NCBI GenBank assembly: GCA_013289795.1
Contig: JABCZH010000008.1
Location: 186,001-250,000 of the forward strand
Length of the DNA: 64,000 nt
Reading direction: 5' to 3'
DNA from: Acidobacteriota bacterium
GTDB lineage: Bacteria; Acidobacteriota; Terriglobia; Terriglobales; Acidobacteriaceae
Position 1 is the stretch's first letter. Each line of letters starts with the position of its first letter. Shown one piece after another: positions 40,495 through 50,758 of the stretch. Below the pieces are notes generated by a model. It did not search any database, was not told the DNA's origin, and saw only the letters and a program-made list of their open reading frames with translations. The translations under genes were made by a program, and so were the position numbers.

Positions 40495-43386
40495 ATGGAA
40501 GCAGCCATCGCTTTTCGAACCGAAGCCAACGGGAATCCGCTGAAGAACCTGCTGCGGTACGGTCAGTCGGTATGGCTGGATTACATTCGCCGCAGCCTCA
40601 TCACCAGCGGAGAATTGCAACATTTCCTGGATGAAGACGGATTGCGGGGCGTGACCTCGAATCCCTCCATCTTCGAGAAAGCCATCACCGGCAGCTCGGA
40701 CTATGCAGATTTCCTGAAAGAGCTGGAGAAGAATCCGGACCTTGACGCCAAAGCGCGCTATGAGCAATTGGCCATCCGTGACATTCAGGACACGGCCGAC
40801 GTGCTGCGTCCCATCTACCAGCAGAGCAAGAAGCGCGATGGTTACGTGAGCCTGGAAGTGTCCCCGACGCTGGCTCGCGATACGCGTGGAACCCTCGACG
40901 AAGCCCGGCGGTTATGGAAGGCGGTGGGACGCGGAAACGTGATGATCAAGGTGCCTGCCACGCCCGAAGGCATTCCTGCGATCGAACAACTGATCAGCGA
41001 AGGCATCAACGTCAACGTCACACTGTTATTTGCGCAAGCAGCCTACGAACGCGTGGCGGAGGCTTACATTTCCGGGCTCGAGAAACTGGCTGCCCAAAAC
41101 AAAGATGTCGGCGGAGTCGCCAGTGTCGCGAGTTTCTTCATTAGCCGCATCGATTCCATGGTCGACGCTCTCTTGAACGCCAAACTGAAAACCTCCAACA
41201 AAGCGAGTGAACGAGCGCTGGCCAGAAGCACCCTGGGTAAAGTTGCCATCGCCAACGCGAAGCTCACCTATCAGCGCTATAAGGAAATTGTTTCGAGTGA
41301 GCGTTGGAAGAAGCTTGCCGCCAAGGGTGCACAGACGCAACGTTTGTTGTGGGCGAGCACCGGTACCAAGAACCCGAGTTATCGCGACGTACTGTACGTT
41401 GAGGAGTTGATCGGGGCGGACACGGTCAACACCATTCCCCCGCCGACTTTCTCAGCTTTTCGCGAACATGGCAAGGTGCGTTCGAGTCTGGAAGAGGACG
41501 TCGAGGCCGCCAACGATACCATGCAGACTCTCGGCGAGCTGGGCGTCTCCATGGAAGCGGTGACCGGGAAACTGCTGGATGAAGGCCTGGTGCTGTTTGC
41601 GGACGCTTTTGACAAGTTGCTGAAGGCCGTGGATCGTACCAACCGCCCATCGCTTGTTGCCAAGGTGAATCGGCTGACCTACGTTCTGTCCCCGAAACTG
41701 GCGGCGGCAGCTACCGCTTCGATTGACGAGTGGCGCACTGGGGGCAAGATGCGGCGTTTGTGGCAGCGGGACGCTACGCTTTGGAGTGGCACCGATGAAG
41801 CCAATTGGCTGGGTTGGCTCGGCATCACCGACGATCAGCTTGCGCACACCCAACACCTGGCGGACATCGCGAAGGAAGCGCGGAATGGGGGTTTTACTCA
41901 CGCACTTCTATTAGGGATGGGCGGGTCCAGCTTGTGTCCAGAAGTGATGCAGGTGACGTACGGGAGAAACCCGGCTCATCCCGAGTTTCACGTCCTCGAT
42001 TCCACCGACCCCGCACAAGTGAAGGCTTTCGAGAAGAAAGTGGATCTGGCGAAGACTTTGTTCATCGTCTCCAGCAAGTCAGGAAGCACCCTGGAGCCGA
42101 ATATCTTCAAAGAATATTTCATGGAATGCGTCCGCAAGGTGGTGGGCAATGAGCAGGCCGGTTCCCGCTTCATCGCCATCACCGACCCCGGTTCCAAGAT
42201 GCAACATGTAGCCGAGGGCGATAATTTCCGGCACGTCTTTTTCGGGTTGTCGAGCATCGGCGGCCGCTATTCGGCGCTCTCTGATTTTGGGCTGGTGCCG
42301 GCAGCCGTCATGGGCGTGGACACCCGGCGATTCCTCGATCGCACCGAAGAGATGGTGCACGCTTGTGCATCCTGTGTGCCGCTGGAGGAGAACCCCGGGC
42401 TGGTGTTAGGCACCATCCTGGGAGTGGCTGCGAAAGATGGGCGAGACAAAGTAACCATCATTACGTCGCCGGAGGTTCACGACCTCGGGGCCTGGCTAGA
42501 GCAGTTGCTGGCCGAGTCCACGGGGAAAGAGGGGCACGGTCTGATTCCGGTTGACCGTGAGGAACTCGGAGCGCCCGCGGTTTACGGCAACGACCGGGTA
42601 TTTGTGTATCTGAAGCTAGTGTCGGCCTCGGACGCGGCACAGGAAGCCAAGCTCCAGGCACTTGAGGCGGCGGGGCATCCCGTGGTTCGGATCGGGGTCG
42701 CTGATATCTACGATCTGGGCCAGGAATTCTTCCGCTGGGAAATTGCCACAGCAGTCGCCGGCTCCATCATCGGCATCAATGCCTTCAATCAGCCGGACGT
42801 GGAGGCCAGCAAGATTGCGACCCGCAACCTGACCGACGCGTACGAGAAAACTGGCAAGCTGCCGGCGGAGCAGCCCATCCTGGAAGACGGCGGGATCAAA
42901 CTGTTCACCGACGATGCCAACAGCGCGGCTCTGGCCAAAGCGGCGGGAGGGAATAAGTCGCTCGCCGCTTATCTGAAGGCCCATCTCAATCGGTTAGGTG
43001 CGGGCGATTATTTTGCATTGTTGGCGTATGTGCAAATGAACGACAAACACGAACAGCAGTTGCAGGGCATCCGGCACAAAGTTCGCGACAAGAAGTCCGT
43101 GGCTACTTGCCTTGGATTCGGCCCGAGGTTCTTGCACTCGACTGGTCAGGCGTATAAGGGCGGTCCGAACAGCGGCGTCGTGCTGCAGGTCACATGTGAC
43201 GACGCAGCCGACGTGGCCGTACCGGGGCGGAAATTCACCTTCGGAGTGGTGAAGGCGGCGCAGGCGCGGGGTGACTTCCAGGTGCTGGTGGAGCGCAAGC
43301 GACGTGCCCTGCGGGCCCACCTGGGGTCTGATGTGGCCGCTGGCCTCGAGAAATTGGCAGCAGCAATTGCGCAGGCATTAGCCTAA
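40495..43386 (+). CDS. tal-pgi: Bifunctional transaldolase / glucose-6-phosphate isomerase
   Basis: A fusion of about 963 residues. The first ~365 are transaldolase: SVWLDYIRRSLI, GVTSNPSIFEKAITGS, NVMIKVPATPEG with the Schiff-base Lys, GINVNVTLLFA and ASFFISRIDSMVD. From about 380 onward it is phosphoglucose isomerase: LLGMGGSSLCPEV, IVSSKSGSTLEPN (sugar-phosphate loop), and a C-terminal segment including YFALLAYVQMN and GPRFLHSTGQAYKGG. It joins the non-oxidative pentose phosphate branch to glycolysis. Such fusions are known in several phyla. The second in-frame ATG (40495) has GGAG at the right spacing; the first is at 40483. Confidence 0.95.
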   Translation: MEAAIAFRTEANGNPLKNLLRYGQSVWLDYIRRSLITSGELQHFLDEDGLRGVTSNPSIFEKAITGSSDYADFLKELEKNPDLDAKARYEQLAIRDIQDTADVLRPIYQQSKKRDGYVSLEVSPTLARDTRGTLDEARRLWKAVGRGNVMIKVPATPEGIPAIEQLISEGINVNVTLLFAQAAYERVAEAYISGLEKLAAQNKDVGGVASVASFFISRIDSMVDALLNAKLKTSNKASERALARSTLGKVAIANAKLTYQRYKEIVSSERWKKLAAKGAQTQRLLWASTGTKNPSYRDVLYVEELIGADTVNTIPPPTFSAFREHGKVRSSLEEDVEAANDTMQTLGELGVSMEAVTGKLLDEGLVLFADAFDKLLKAVDRTNRPSLVAKVNRLTYVLSPKLAAAATASIDEWRTGGKMRRLWQRDATLWSGTDEANWLGWLGITDDQLAHTQHLADIAKEARNGGFTHALLLGMGGSSLCPEVMQVTYGRNPAHPEFHVLDSTDPAQVKAFEKKVDLAKTLFIVSSKSGSTLEPNIFKEYFMECVRKVVGNEQAGSRFIAITDPGSKMQHVAEGDNFRHVFFGLSSIGGRYSALSDFGLVPAAVMGVDTRRFLDRTEEMVHACASCVPLEENPGLVLGTILGVAAKDGRDKVTIITSPEVHDLGAWLEQLLAESTGKEGHGLIPVDREELGAPAVYGNDRVFVYLKLVSASDAAQEAKLQALEAAGHPVVRIGVADIYDLGQEFFRWEIATAVAGSIIGINAFNQPDVEASKIATRNLTDAYEKTGKLPAEQPILEDGGIKLFTDDANSAALAKAAGGNKSLAAYLKAHLNRLGAGDYFALLAYVQMNDKHEQQLQGIRHKVRDKKSVATCLGFGPRFLHSTGQAYKGGPNSGVVLQVTCDDAADVAVPGRKFTFGVVKAAQARGDFQVLVERKRRALRAHLGSDVAAGLEKLAAAIAQALA

Positions 43387-43413
43387 TGATAATGATGAAG
43401 AGGAGCGAGAGAT

Positions 43414-44403
43414 ATGCAATTAGGAATGGTTGGCTTGGGCAAGATGGGCGCCAACATGACGCGGCGCCTGATGCGGGGAAAACATCAACTGGTAGTGTCA
43501 GACCTTAGTCCCGACAATGTAAAGCAATTGGCTGGCGAAGGAGCGATCGCTTCGTCGTCGCTGGACGACTTCGTCTCCAAGCTCAAAGCGCCAAGAGTCG
43601 CTTGGTTGATGGTGCCGGCCGGCGATCCAACCGAAAAGACGGTGGTTGCGTTGTCGGAAAAAATGAGCGCCGGTGACACCATCATCGACGGCGGCAATTC
43701 CTACTTCAAGGACGATGTCCGCCGCTCCAAAATGCTGGCCAAGAAAGGCATTCACTATGTGGATGTCGGCACCAGCGGCGGCGTTTGGGGCATCGACCGC
43801 GGCTATTGCATGATGATCGGAGGTCCAGAATCTGCGGTACGAGCGCTCGACCCGATTTTCAAGACGCTGGCTCCCGGTCGCGGAGAGGTTGCGCGCACTC
43901 CGGGCAGAGACAAAATGCCAGGAACTGCCGAGGACGGTTATCTGCATTGTGGCCCTTCCGGCGCCGGACACTTCGTCAAGATGGTGCACAACGGAATCGA
44001 ATACGGGCTCATGCAAGCCTATGCGGAAGGCCTCGACATCTTCCAAAACGCCAACAGCGCCGCACTTCCTGAGGAATACCGTTACAACCTCAACAACGCG
44101 GATATTACCGAACTGTGGCGTCGAGGCAGCGTAGTCGGTTCGTGGCTGCTGGATCTTACGGCGATGGCCCTGGCGGAGAACCGCGATCTATCCAATTACA
44201 CCGGTGTGGTGCAGGACTCGGGTGAGGGGCGGTGGACGATCATGGCTGCGATCGACGAGGCGGTTCCGACCGAGGTTCTGTCGGCCGCGCTTTACACTCG
44301 CTTCCGCTCGCGCCAGCAGCATACCTTCGCGGAAAAGGTATTGTCCGCAATGCGGCAGAAGTTCGGCGGACACGTGGAGCCCAAATCTGTGGCTGCGGAT
44401 TAG
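43414..44403 (+). CDS. gnd: 6-phosphogluconate dehydrogenase, decarboxylating (short form)
   Basis: Oxidises 6-phosphogluconate to ribulose-5-phosphate and CO2. At 329 residues it is the short type (like Bacillus YqeC/GndA-like and many NAD-preferring enzymes), not the ~470-residue form. Motifs: [14 protein letters not shown] (dinucleotide fold), [26 protein letters not shown], and [20 protein letters not shown] with the catalytic Lys. Excellent ribosome binding site (GAGGAGCGAGAG) before ATG 43414. Lies between tal-pgi and zwf. Cofactor preference is not certain from sequence. Confidence 0.95.
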   Translation: MQLGMVGLGKMGANMTRRLMRGKHQLVVSDLSPDNVKQLAGEGAIASSSLDDFVSKLKAPRVAWLMVPAGDPTEKTVVALSEKMSAGDTIIDGGNSYFKDDVRRSKMLAKKGIHYVDVGTSGGVWGIDRGYCMMIGGPESAVRALDPIFKTLAPGRGEVARTPGRDKMPGTAEDGYLHCGPSGAGHFVKMVHNGIEYGLMQAYAEGLDIFQNANSAALPEEYRYNLNNADITELWRRGSVVGSWLLDLTAMALAENRDLSNYTGVVQDSGEGRWTIMAAIDEAVPTEVLSAALYTRFRSRQQHTFAEKVLSAMRQKFGGHVEPKSVAAD

Positions 44404-44447
44404 TCTCGGACGGGTGCGTTGAAGTCGGTCGAAGGGGGGCGGCGGAA

Positions 44448-46019
44448 ATGAGCGTTTCGAGTCTGGCGGAAATGACGACTGAAAGTGTGGGGAGGCCGGG
44501 AGATCCCTGCGTGATGGTGATCTTCGGCGCAGGCGGGGACCTCACTCGACGCAAGCTGATGCCCGCGCTTTACAACCTAGCGGCTGCAAACCTGCTCTCG
44601 CGGGAGTTTGCGGTGATCGGGTTGGCACGCGAGGCCATGACCACCGACCAGTTCCGCGATAAATTTCGGCAAGACATCAAGGAATTCGGAACCTGCGCCT
44701 TGAACGATGACGTGACCGAGTGGTTCATCCGGCGGCTTTACTACATGGCTGGCGAGTTCGGCGACCCCAAAGCTTATGCTCAGCTTCGCGACCTGCTGGA
44801 CAAGGTGAACAAAGACCACGGCTGCCGGGAAAACTACTTTTACTATATGGCGACGGCGCCTACGTTTTTTGCTCCTATCGTGCAGCAGTTGGGCGCTGCC
44901 GGCCTGGTTCCCAACGACGGTGAGCAGTGGCGCCGCATCATCGTTGAAAAGCCTTTCGGCCGAGACTTGGATTCGGCGCGCAAGCTCAACCGCGACCTGT
45001 TGCAGGTGGTGCGGGAGAAGCAGATTTATCGCATCGATCACTATCTGGGGAAGGAAACTGTACAGAACATTCTGGCATTTCGCTTTGCCAACGGCATTTT
45101 TGAGCCGATCTGGAACCGGCGCTATATTGATCATGTGCAAATTACGGTGGCTGAGACCGTAGGTGTCGAGCAGCGTGGTGGATACTACGACCAGTCCGGC
45201 ACCTTGCGCGACATGGTGCCGAATCACATCCTGCAATTGATCTCTCTCACCGCCATGGAGCCTCCAATATCGTTCCAGGCGGATGCGGTACGAGACGAAC
45301 AATCGAAAATCCTTCACGCCATCCAGCCGCTTAGTTCGGAGGACGTGCTGACCCACGCGGTTCGGGGGCAGTATGGCGACGGGCACGACCCTGAGAAGCG
45401 TATGGCCGCGTATCGCTCGGAACCCAGTGTGAATCCGGACTCAGCCACCGAAACGTTCGTAGCAATGAAGCTTCACATCGATAACTGGCGCTGGGCGGGT
45501 GTTCCCTTCTACCTGCGAACGGGAAAGAGATTGCCGCAACGGCATACCGAGATTGCAATCCAGTTCCGGCGCGCTCCGTTTGTTTTGTTCCGTGACACGC
45601 CGGTGGAGAGTCTTTCACCAAACATTCTGGTGCTCCACATTCAGCCTGAGGAAGGCATTTCCCTCAGTTTTGGCGCAAAGTTCCCCGGCCCGATTATGCG
45701 CCTGGGAAATGTGGACATGAGCTTTGCCTATTCGGATTATTTCGGCAGCTCTCCCAGCACTGGTTACGAGAGGCTGCTGCACGATTGCATGATCGGGGAC
45801 GCTACGCTGTTCCAACGCGCGGACATGGTGGAAGCAGGTTGGAGTGTGGTGGCTCCGGTTCTTGACGTGTGGACGGCGCTGCGTCCACGAACTTTTCCCA
45901 ACTATCCCGCAGGCGCCTGGGGACCGAAAGAAGCCGATGAGTTGCTTGCCCGCGATGGCAGAAAGTGGAGGCTGAATGACAACCACACCGCGAAGCCTGC
46001 GGCAGCGGCGAAGTCCTGA
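44448..46019 (+). CDS. zwf: Glucose-6-phosphate 1-dehydrogenase
   Basis: First step of the oxidative pentose phosphate pathway. The ATG at 44448 follows AAGGGGGGCGG and gives 523 residues, the normal length; the frame stays open upstream into gnd but that part is not zwf-like. Motifs: [20 protein letters not shown] (nucleotide fold), [13 protein letters not shown], and [20 protein letters not shown], which carries the substrate-binding Lys and the catalytic His. Its place after tkt, tal-pgi and gnd makes this a nearly complete pentose phosphate operon; no 6-phosphogluconolactonase gene is seen. Confidence 0.96.
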   Translation: MSVSSLAEMTTESVGRPGDPCVMVIFGAGGDLTRRKLMPALYNLAAANLLSREFAVIGLAREAMTTDQFRDKFRQDIKEFGTCALNDDVTEWFIRRLYYMAGEFGDPKAYAQLRDLLDKVNKDHGCRENYFYYMATAPTFFAPIVQQLGAAGLVPNDGEQWRRIIVEKPFGRDLDSARKLNRDLLQVVREKQIYRIDHYLGKETVQNILAFRFANGIFEPIWNRRYIDHVQITVAETVGVEQRGGYYDQSGTLRDMVPNHILQLISLTAMEPPISFQADAVRDEQSKILHAIQPLSSEDVLTHAVRGQYGDGHDPEKRMAAYRSEPSVNPDSATETFVAMKLHIDNWRWAGVPFYLRTGKRLPQRHTEIAIQFRRAPFVLFRDTPVESLSPNILVLHIQPEEGISLSFGAKFPGPIMRLGNVDMSFAYSDYFGSSPSTGYERLLHDCMIGDATLFQRADMVEAGWSVVAPVLDVWTALRPRTFPNYPAGAWGPKEADELLARDGRKWRLNDNHTAKPAAAAKS

Positions 46020-46043
46020 GACTCCCATGAACCGGTTCGAACT

Positions 46044-47633
46044 ATGACGACCAGGACCAAGGCGCTCTCTATTTTAGGGTTCTACCTGGTGGTCTGTGTA
46101 ACCCTTCTTCTCGGCTTGTCCTGCGGTGGCGGGAGTGGGAGCGGGTCTTCAGCTTCGAACTCGTCTGATCCTCCAGCGGTAGTGATCCCGCTTGGCGTCT
46201 CCGATGTAACCAAGGTTGTGCAGAATGCTGTGACCTCCGTCGATGCTCCTATGGTGGTCGCGGTTGTGGATCGTGGTGGAAATATCCTTGCCGTGTTTGA
46301 AACGCCGGGAGCCCCAACTACGTCGATGGGAAATTTTGGCCAGGTGGTGCCAGCGGACGAACTGGCGGTCGGCCTGGCCCGCACGGCCGCCTTCTTCAGC
46401 AACGATCAGGCGCCACTCTCTTCCCGCACAGTGCGATTTATCAGCGGCATTCACTTTCCGCCGGGAGTTGCTGGCACCGCGAATGCCGATCTGTACGGAA
46501 TCGAAAACACCAACCGCGGCTGTACCCTTAGCGCCAATTTCATCAAGGGAAAGATGCTAAATCCATCGCGGTCGATCGATGGCACCAAACCCGGCCTGGG
46601 GATTATTACGGGCAAGGCGGACACGAACGATAGTGACCCGCTCGCGGTCAATCCCGGCGGCGTACCTCTGTTCAATGGCGGAGTAGTCGGCGGCGTTGGC
46701 GTGGTGAGCACATCGCCTGAGATCGCCGAATACGCTGCCTACTCAGGTTCGAAGAATTCCGGGTTCCTTCCCAGCATCTCTCAGCTTCCGCCGCCGGGAG
46801 TCGTGATCATCGGGGGCATCGCATTGCCTTTCGTAAATCAAACGACGCGACCGGCTGGCACGTCTGCAGGTACCTTGGCTGGCTCTTACAGCGTACCTCC
46901 GAAGGCGGGCGTGTTGCCGCCTGAAAAATTCCTGGTCGGCCCCAATGCTGGCACCATGCTTTCGCAGAGCGACGTCAACGAGATCATCATGAATGCCATA
47001 GCGACGGCGAACACAACGCGAGCAGTCATCCGCCTGCCACCCGACTCCAAGGCAAGGATGACGATTGCTGTCTCGGACCTCGACGGCACGCTTCTGGGCC
47101 TGTACCGCATGCCTGACGGAACCATATTCAGCACCGACGTGGCGGCCTCCAAGGCCCGTAACGTGATTTGGTTCAGTACTACCGGGGTGCGTGATTTGCC
47201 CGGCGTGCCCATCGGGACCGCCATCACCAATCGCCCGGTGAGTTTCGGAGCCCAGCCGCTGTTTCCGCCGGGAATCGATGGATCAGGTGACGGCCCGTTT
47301 TTTCAGTTGTATCTGCACGATACCGCAAATCCTTGCACCCAGGGATCGGAGCCGGGAGCGCCTAACACAAACAACATGAGCGGAATCGTCTTCTTCCCGG
47401 GAAGCCTGCCGCTTTATCGGAATGGCGTGCTGGTCGGTGGGTTGGGAGTCAGCGGAGATGGCGTCGATCAAGATGACTTCGTTACCGCCGGGGCCGTGAA
47501 CGCTGCTTGCGGAGCTGGCGGACCGTGTGGAGTTCCAGATTTTCAAGCGCCCGCCAAGATTCGGTCGGATCAAGTTGTGATTCGAAATGTGCGCCTGCCA
47601 TACCTGAAGTTCCCGCGGAACCCAACCAACTGA
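46044..47633 (+). CDS. Lipoprotein with two GlcG/HbpS-like domains
   Basis: A 529-residue protein with a lipoprotein signal (LLLGLSCGGG; lipid-bearing Cys27) followed by a Gly/Ser linker. Two GlcG/HbpS-type regions follow: VVQNAVTSVDAPMVVAVVDR with GNILAVF, and much later IIMNAIATANTTRAVIRLPP with MTIAVSDLDGTLLGLYRMPD. HbpS-like proteins bind heme or small ligands; here the domains are split by long Gly/Pro/Asn-rich inserts (LFNGGVVGGVGV, LYRNGVLVGGLGVSGDG). It is 24 bp downstream of zwf and may be read through from that operon. Function unknown; surface heme binding is only a suggestion. Confidence 0.75.
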   Translation: MTTRTKALSILGFYLVVCVTLLLGLSCGGGSGSGSSASNSSDPPAVVIPLGVSDVTKVVQNAVTSVDAPMVVAVVDRGGNILAVFETPGAPTTSMGNFGQVVPADELAVGLARTAAFFSNDQAPLSSRTVRFISGIHFPPGVAGTANADLYGIENTNRGCTLSANFIKGKMLNPSRSIDGTKPGLGIITGKADTNDSDPLAVNPGGVPLFNGGVVGGVGVVSTSPEIAEYAAYSGSKNSGFLPSISQLPPPGVVIIGGIALPFVNQTTRPAGTSAGTLAGSYSVPPKAGVLPPEKFLVGPNAGTMLSQSDVNEIIMNAIATANTTRAVIRLPPDSKARMTIAVSDLDGTLLGLYRMPDGTIFSTDVAASKARNVIWFSTTGVRDLPGVPIGTAITNRPVSFGAQPLFPPGIDGSGDGPFFQLYLHDTANPCTQGSEPGAPNTNNMSGIVFFPGSLPLYRNGVLVGGLGVSGDGVDQDDFVTAGAVNAACGAGGPCGVPDFQAPAKIRSDQVVIRNVRLPYLKFPRNPTN

Positions 47634-47642
47634 GAGACGACA

Positions 47643-49463
47643 TCAGGAACTTATAACAGTGCGCTCTCCCGGATCACGGACGCGCTGCACACGGTAAGCG
47701 ACGAAATCGCCCTCGTGCTTGGTGGGAATTGAAATCTGTTGCACCTCGACCGCGTTCCACAAATGCTGGTAGATTTCCGGGCTGATCAGCACTTGGCCCC
47801 CTTTGGCACCGTCGCAATAGCGGGCGGTACGGTTCACGGCCTCTCCGATGATGGTGAATTCCATCCGTTCCGGCGACCCGATGAAGCCGTGGAGGACTTG
47901 CCCGGTATGGATCCCAATCCCGATCTCGCAACTGACCTCTGATTTCGCCTTGCGCCGCTTGCTCACTTCCCGCGCCGCTTCCTGCATTTCCATTCCTGCC
48001 ACGACCGCTTTCCGGCAATGTTGAGGATCCGCTTCCGGACTGCCGAAAACCGCCAGAATGGCGTCGCCGACGAACTTATCGATTGTGCCATCATTGCGAA
48101 AGATGCACTCCGTCAGCGCAGCGAAATACTCGTTCAGCAAAGAAACCACATCGTCGGTGGGCATGCCGGCAGTCAATTGGGTAAAGCCCCGGATGTCCGC
48201 GCACAGCACCGAAACCACCGACTGCTCACCTCCCAGGCGCAACCGGCCCATCTGGGCACGCTGTAGCAATCGGGTCCGCACTTTGGGGGAGAAGTTGGTC
48301 AGCAGCCTTTCGAGAACGTCGGTGTTCTGCTTCAGCGTAAGCAGGAGTTGCTGGTTTGCGATCGCCAGCGCCAACTGATGGGCCAGCGAGGTCACCAGCA
48401 GCAAGTCGTCTTTCCCAAAACTTTGTGGGGCGCAAGTGCAATCGATACAAATTACGCCGATGGCCTGACCATTGACCACTAGGGGAACATACATTCCCGA
48501 CTCAACCTTCGATTCCTTTTGAGTTCGGGTCATTTCCTTTCCACGGTTCCAAATGAAACCCTTCTGGTCGGCAATGGCACGCTTCGCGGAGGTCATGCTG
48601 ATCATGGGAACCGTGCCCAGAGGACCGTGCGCCTTCAACAGGAGTTCGCTGCCGGTGGCGTCATTTACCAGGATTGCGCAACGTTCCCCGGTGCTCACCA
48701 GGCGCAGCAGTTGCTCTACGGCCTTTTGCAGCATAGGCTCCAGCAGTCCTTGAGTACCGAATTCCCAGGTGAGTTCGCTCAATACAGTCAACCGTCTGAT
48801 GGAGTCAAGGGCCTGTGGGGCCGCCGCTTGGTAAGACTGCATTGCAAACCGGGTATCGACGGCCTCGGTGACCTGAACTGCCTCGCGGAACTCCTGGGAC
48901 ACCACTGTGTCGAGGTCAGTCATTCGGGGATCAAGACTCATGGAGACCAGTTGGGTCAGCGACTCGATCGGCTGCAGTTCTCGCAGAATGGCCGAGAGGC
49001 CTACCTGCATGGCCGCGGTTGCCTCTTCGATTCCAGAATCATGAGCTTGAAGCAACGCTCGCAGCAGGGATGGCACGTCTAGTACGGGGAACCCTTGGGT
49101 GGCAGCTTGTTCAAATATGTGCCGGGAAGCGTCCGACCGGCTGAGGGCTTGGCCGTGAGGCAAAGCGCTCGAACTCTTCGGCGCGCGTGCCGCGGAAGTA
49201 CGCCGCACTGCCCGGCGAATCGAAGGAATATCAAGACCGCGCCGGCGGGCTAGTTCGTCCAGTTGGTCGGCTTCGGGCTTTACGCCCACTACCAGGTCGT
49301 CCTTCTTGTGCCCCTTTTCCGCGGCGGCGACCAACTTTCCGAGCGAGAAAATTCCAAAGAAAAGATGCCTGGGTTCAATAAGCGGGTCCTTCTCCTGGAA
49401 AGCCAGGTCGCCGGCGACCCGCCAAGCCAGCTTCACACCGGGAGATAGTGCCATCTCTGCCAT
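47643..49463 (-). CDS. Class III adenylate cyclase with Clp_N-like and GAF domains
   Basis: A 606-residue soluble protein with three parts. The N-terminus has two helical repeats resembling the Clp ATPase N-domain (LAWRVAGDLAFQEKDPLIEP then RHLFFGIFSLG; later ASRHIFEQAATQGFPVL). A GAF domain lies at about 225-375 (YVPLVVNGQAIGVICIDCTC). The C-terminus is the cyclase: VVSVLCADIRGFTQL and IDKFVGDAILAVFGSP give the metal Asp, and IIGEAVNRTARYCDGAK the Asn/Arg pair. It should make cAMP in response to a GAF ligand. The Clp_N link to a cyclase is unusual. The start may be ATG 49463 or the ATG three codons later. Confidence 0.88.
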   Translation of the reverse strand: MAEMALSPGVKLAWRVAGDLAFQEKDPLIEPRHLFFGIFSLGKLVAAAEKGHKKDDLVVGVKPEADQLDELARRRGLDIPSIRRAVRRTSAARAPKSSSALPHGQALSRSDASRHIFEQAATQGFPVLDVPSLLRALLQAHDSGIEEATAAMQVGLSAILRELQPIESLTQLVSMSLDPRMTDLDTVVSQEFREAVQVTEAVDTRFAMQSYQAAAPQALDSIRRLTVLSELTWEFGTQGLLEPMLQKAVEQLLRLVSTGERCAILVNDATGSELLLKAHGPLGTVPMISMTSAKRAIADQKGFIWNRGKEMTRTQKESKVESGMYVPLVVNGQAIGVICIDCTCAPQSFGKDDLLLVTSLAHQLALAIANQQLLLTLKQNTDVLERLLTNFSPKVRTRLLQRAQMGRLRLGGEQSVVSVLCADIRGFTQLTAGMPTDDVVSLLNEYFAALTECIFRNDGTIDKFVGDAILAVFGSPEADPQHCRKAVVAGMEMQEAAREVSKRRKAKSEVSCEIGIGIHTGQVLHGFIGSPERMEFTIIGEAVNRTARYCDGAKGGQVLISPEIYQHLWNAVEVQQISIPTKHEGDFVAYRVQRVRDPGERTVISS

Positions 49464-49724
49464 GCGTTAAGATCCGCAAAGTTTCAAAGGTGCAGTATAT
49501 CGGACGCTGCATCGCGGCACGATTGACCGTGAAGGGTCAACGCTCAGTCCCCGGTCAAGAATTGGATGGCGTGTTAACTCCTAAGATATCAACAATTCTG
49601 TCGAAAACAGCCCGGGACGGGTATACAATGGCTGCCGCTCTTGAAAAGAAGAAAGAAATTACGCGGGTAGGTCCTCCCGCAGTTCAATCCCCCGGCAACA
49701 CCACTTAAAACGCGAGGTGTCTCT
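49464..49724. other. Divergent intergenic region with TTGACC inverted repeat and a 26-codon mini-ORF
   Basis: TTGACC-GTGAAG-GGTCAA (49523-49540) is a perfect 6-bp inverted repeat between the divergent cyclase and HAF-repeat genes. Further on, an ATG at 49628 opens a 26-codon frame (MAAALEKKKEITRVGPPAVQ...) ending 17 bp before the next gene, preceded by a TATACA -10-like element. The mini-ORF is too short to call as a gene. Nothing else is recognisable. Confidence 0.3.
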
Positions 49725-50735
49725 ATGACCGACAGGTTTGGATCAGTTCGCAATCTCCCATGCAAAGTGTTCTCCTCTGTTCTCGCGATTGTAGCGTTAG
49801 CGGTGCTTTCGCCCGTCGTCGTCATATATGGAGAGGAGACGCCGTCTTCGCTCTCCTACACTTTCACTTCCTACGACTATCCCGGCGCCACGTTCACGGA
49901 AGCCAGCGGCATCAACACAGCGGGGGTCCTGGTAGGTGGCTATACGGATGCGAGCGGCGTGACCCATGGGTTCGCCCTTCTGCCCACCGGTAAGTTTAAG
50001 AACCTTGACTATCCCGGGGCCATTTCCACCGTTCTGACGCGCATCAACGATGCTAACCAGGTGGTAGGTATTTACGTGGACTCCAGCGGTGTTTCTCACG
50101 GCTTCCAGTTCGTTTCTCCGAACACCTTCACGCCCATTGATTTTCCCGGTGCGGCACAGACCCAGGCGTACGGGATCAACAAGAGCCAGCAGATTGTCGG
50201 AGCATGGTACGACTCCAACGGAAACACCGCTGGCTTCTCGCTACTTGGTGGAAACTTCACGGATCTGGTTTATCCAAAGTCCGTGAGCACGGTTGCGAGC
50301 GATGTAAACTCGACCGGCGAAATCTCCGGTAGCTGGGGCAATACCGGCCCCAATCAACTGGCGCACGGGTTCCTGCTGACCTCCGCCAATAATGGCCGTT
50401 ACACGGATGTCGAGTTCCCGGCTGCCGTAGCAACACTCATTTTCGGTATCAACGACTTGGCTGAAGTGGTTGGCTCTTACGTTGACGCCGCAAATGTTAC
50501 ACACGCGTGGGCTGGCTTGCCTGCCAAGAAGCAATACATGACTCTGGACTTTCCGGGCGCGGTTAGTTCCAGCCTGAGTGGTATCACGAACAGCGGCTTC
50601 TTTGCTGGGAGCTTCACCGACTCTAGAGGACACACTCACGCCTCTTGCGTTGCCCCCAAACCCCCGAGCACTCAGGTACCAGATCGGGTGGGAGGAAAGG
50701 CCGTACCGCCGCTTAAGACTCACTGTCCAGGATAG
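49725..50735 (+). CDS. HAF-repeat exported protein
   Basis: A 336-residue protein with an N-terminal hydrophobic signal (VFSSVLAIVALAVLSPVVVI) and six to seven HAF-type repeats, each of the form FxxIDYPGAxxTxAxGINxxGxIVGxYxDxxGxxHGF, for example TFTSYDYPGATFTEASGINT and HGFALLPTGKFKNLDYPGAI. HAF-repeat proteins are abundant in soil Acidobacteriota and presumably extracellular; no activity is established. The short C-terminal tail (RVGGKAVPPLKTHCPG) lacks an anchor. Ribosome binding site GAGGTG precedes ATG 49725. Convergent with the TPR cyclase gene. Confidence 0.82.
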   Translation: MTDRFGSVRNLPCKVFSSVLAIVALAVLSPVVVIYGEETPSSLSYTFTSYDYPGATFTEASGINTAGVLVGGYTDASGVTHGFALLPTGKFKNLDYPGAISTVLTRINDANQVVGIYVDSSGVSHGFQFVSPNTFTPIDFPGAAQTQAYGINKSQQIVGAWYDSNGNTAGFSLLGGNFTDLVYPKSVSTVASDVNSTGEISGSWGNTGPNQLAHGFLLTSANNGRYTDVEFPAAVATLIFGINDLAEVVGSYVDAANVTHAWAGLPAKKQYMTLDFPGAVSSSLSGITNSGFFAGSFTDSRGHTHASCVAPKPPSTQVPDRVGGKAVPPLKTHCPG

Positions 50736-50758
50736 GCGTGGGCCCAGGGGCGCGATCC

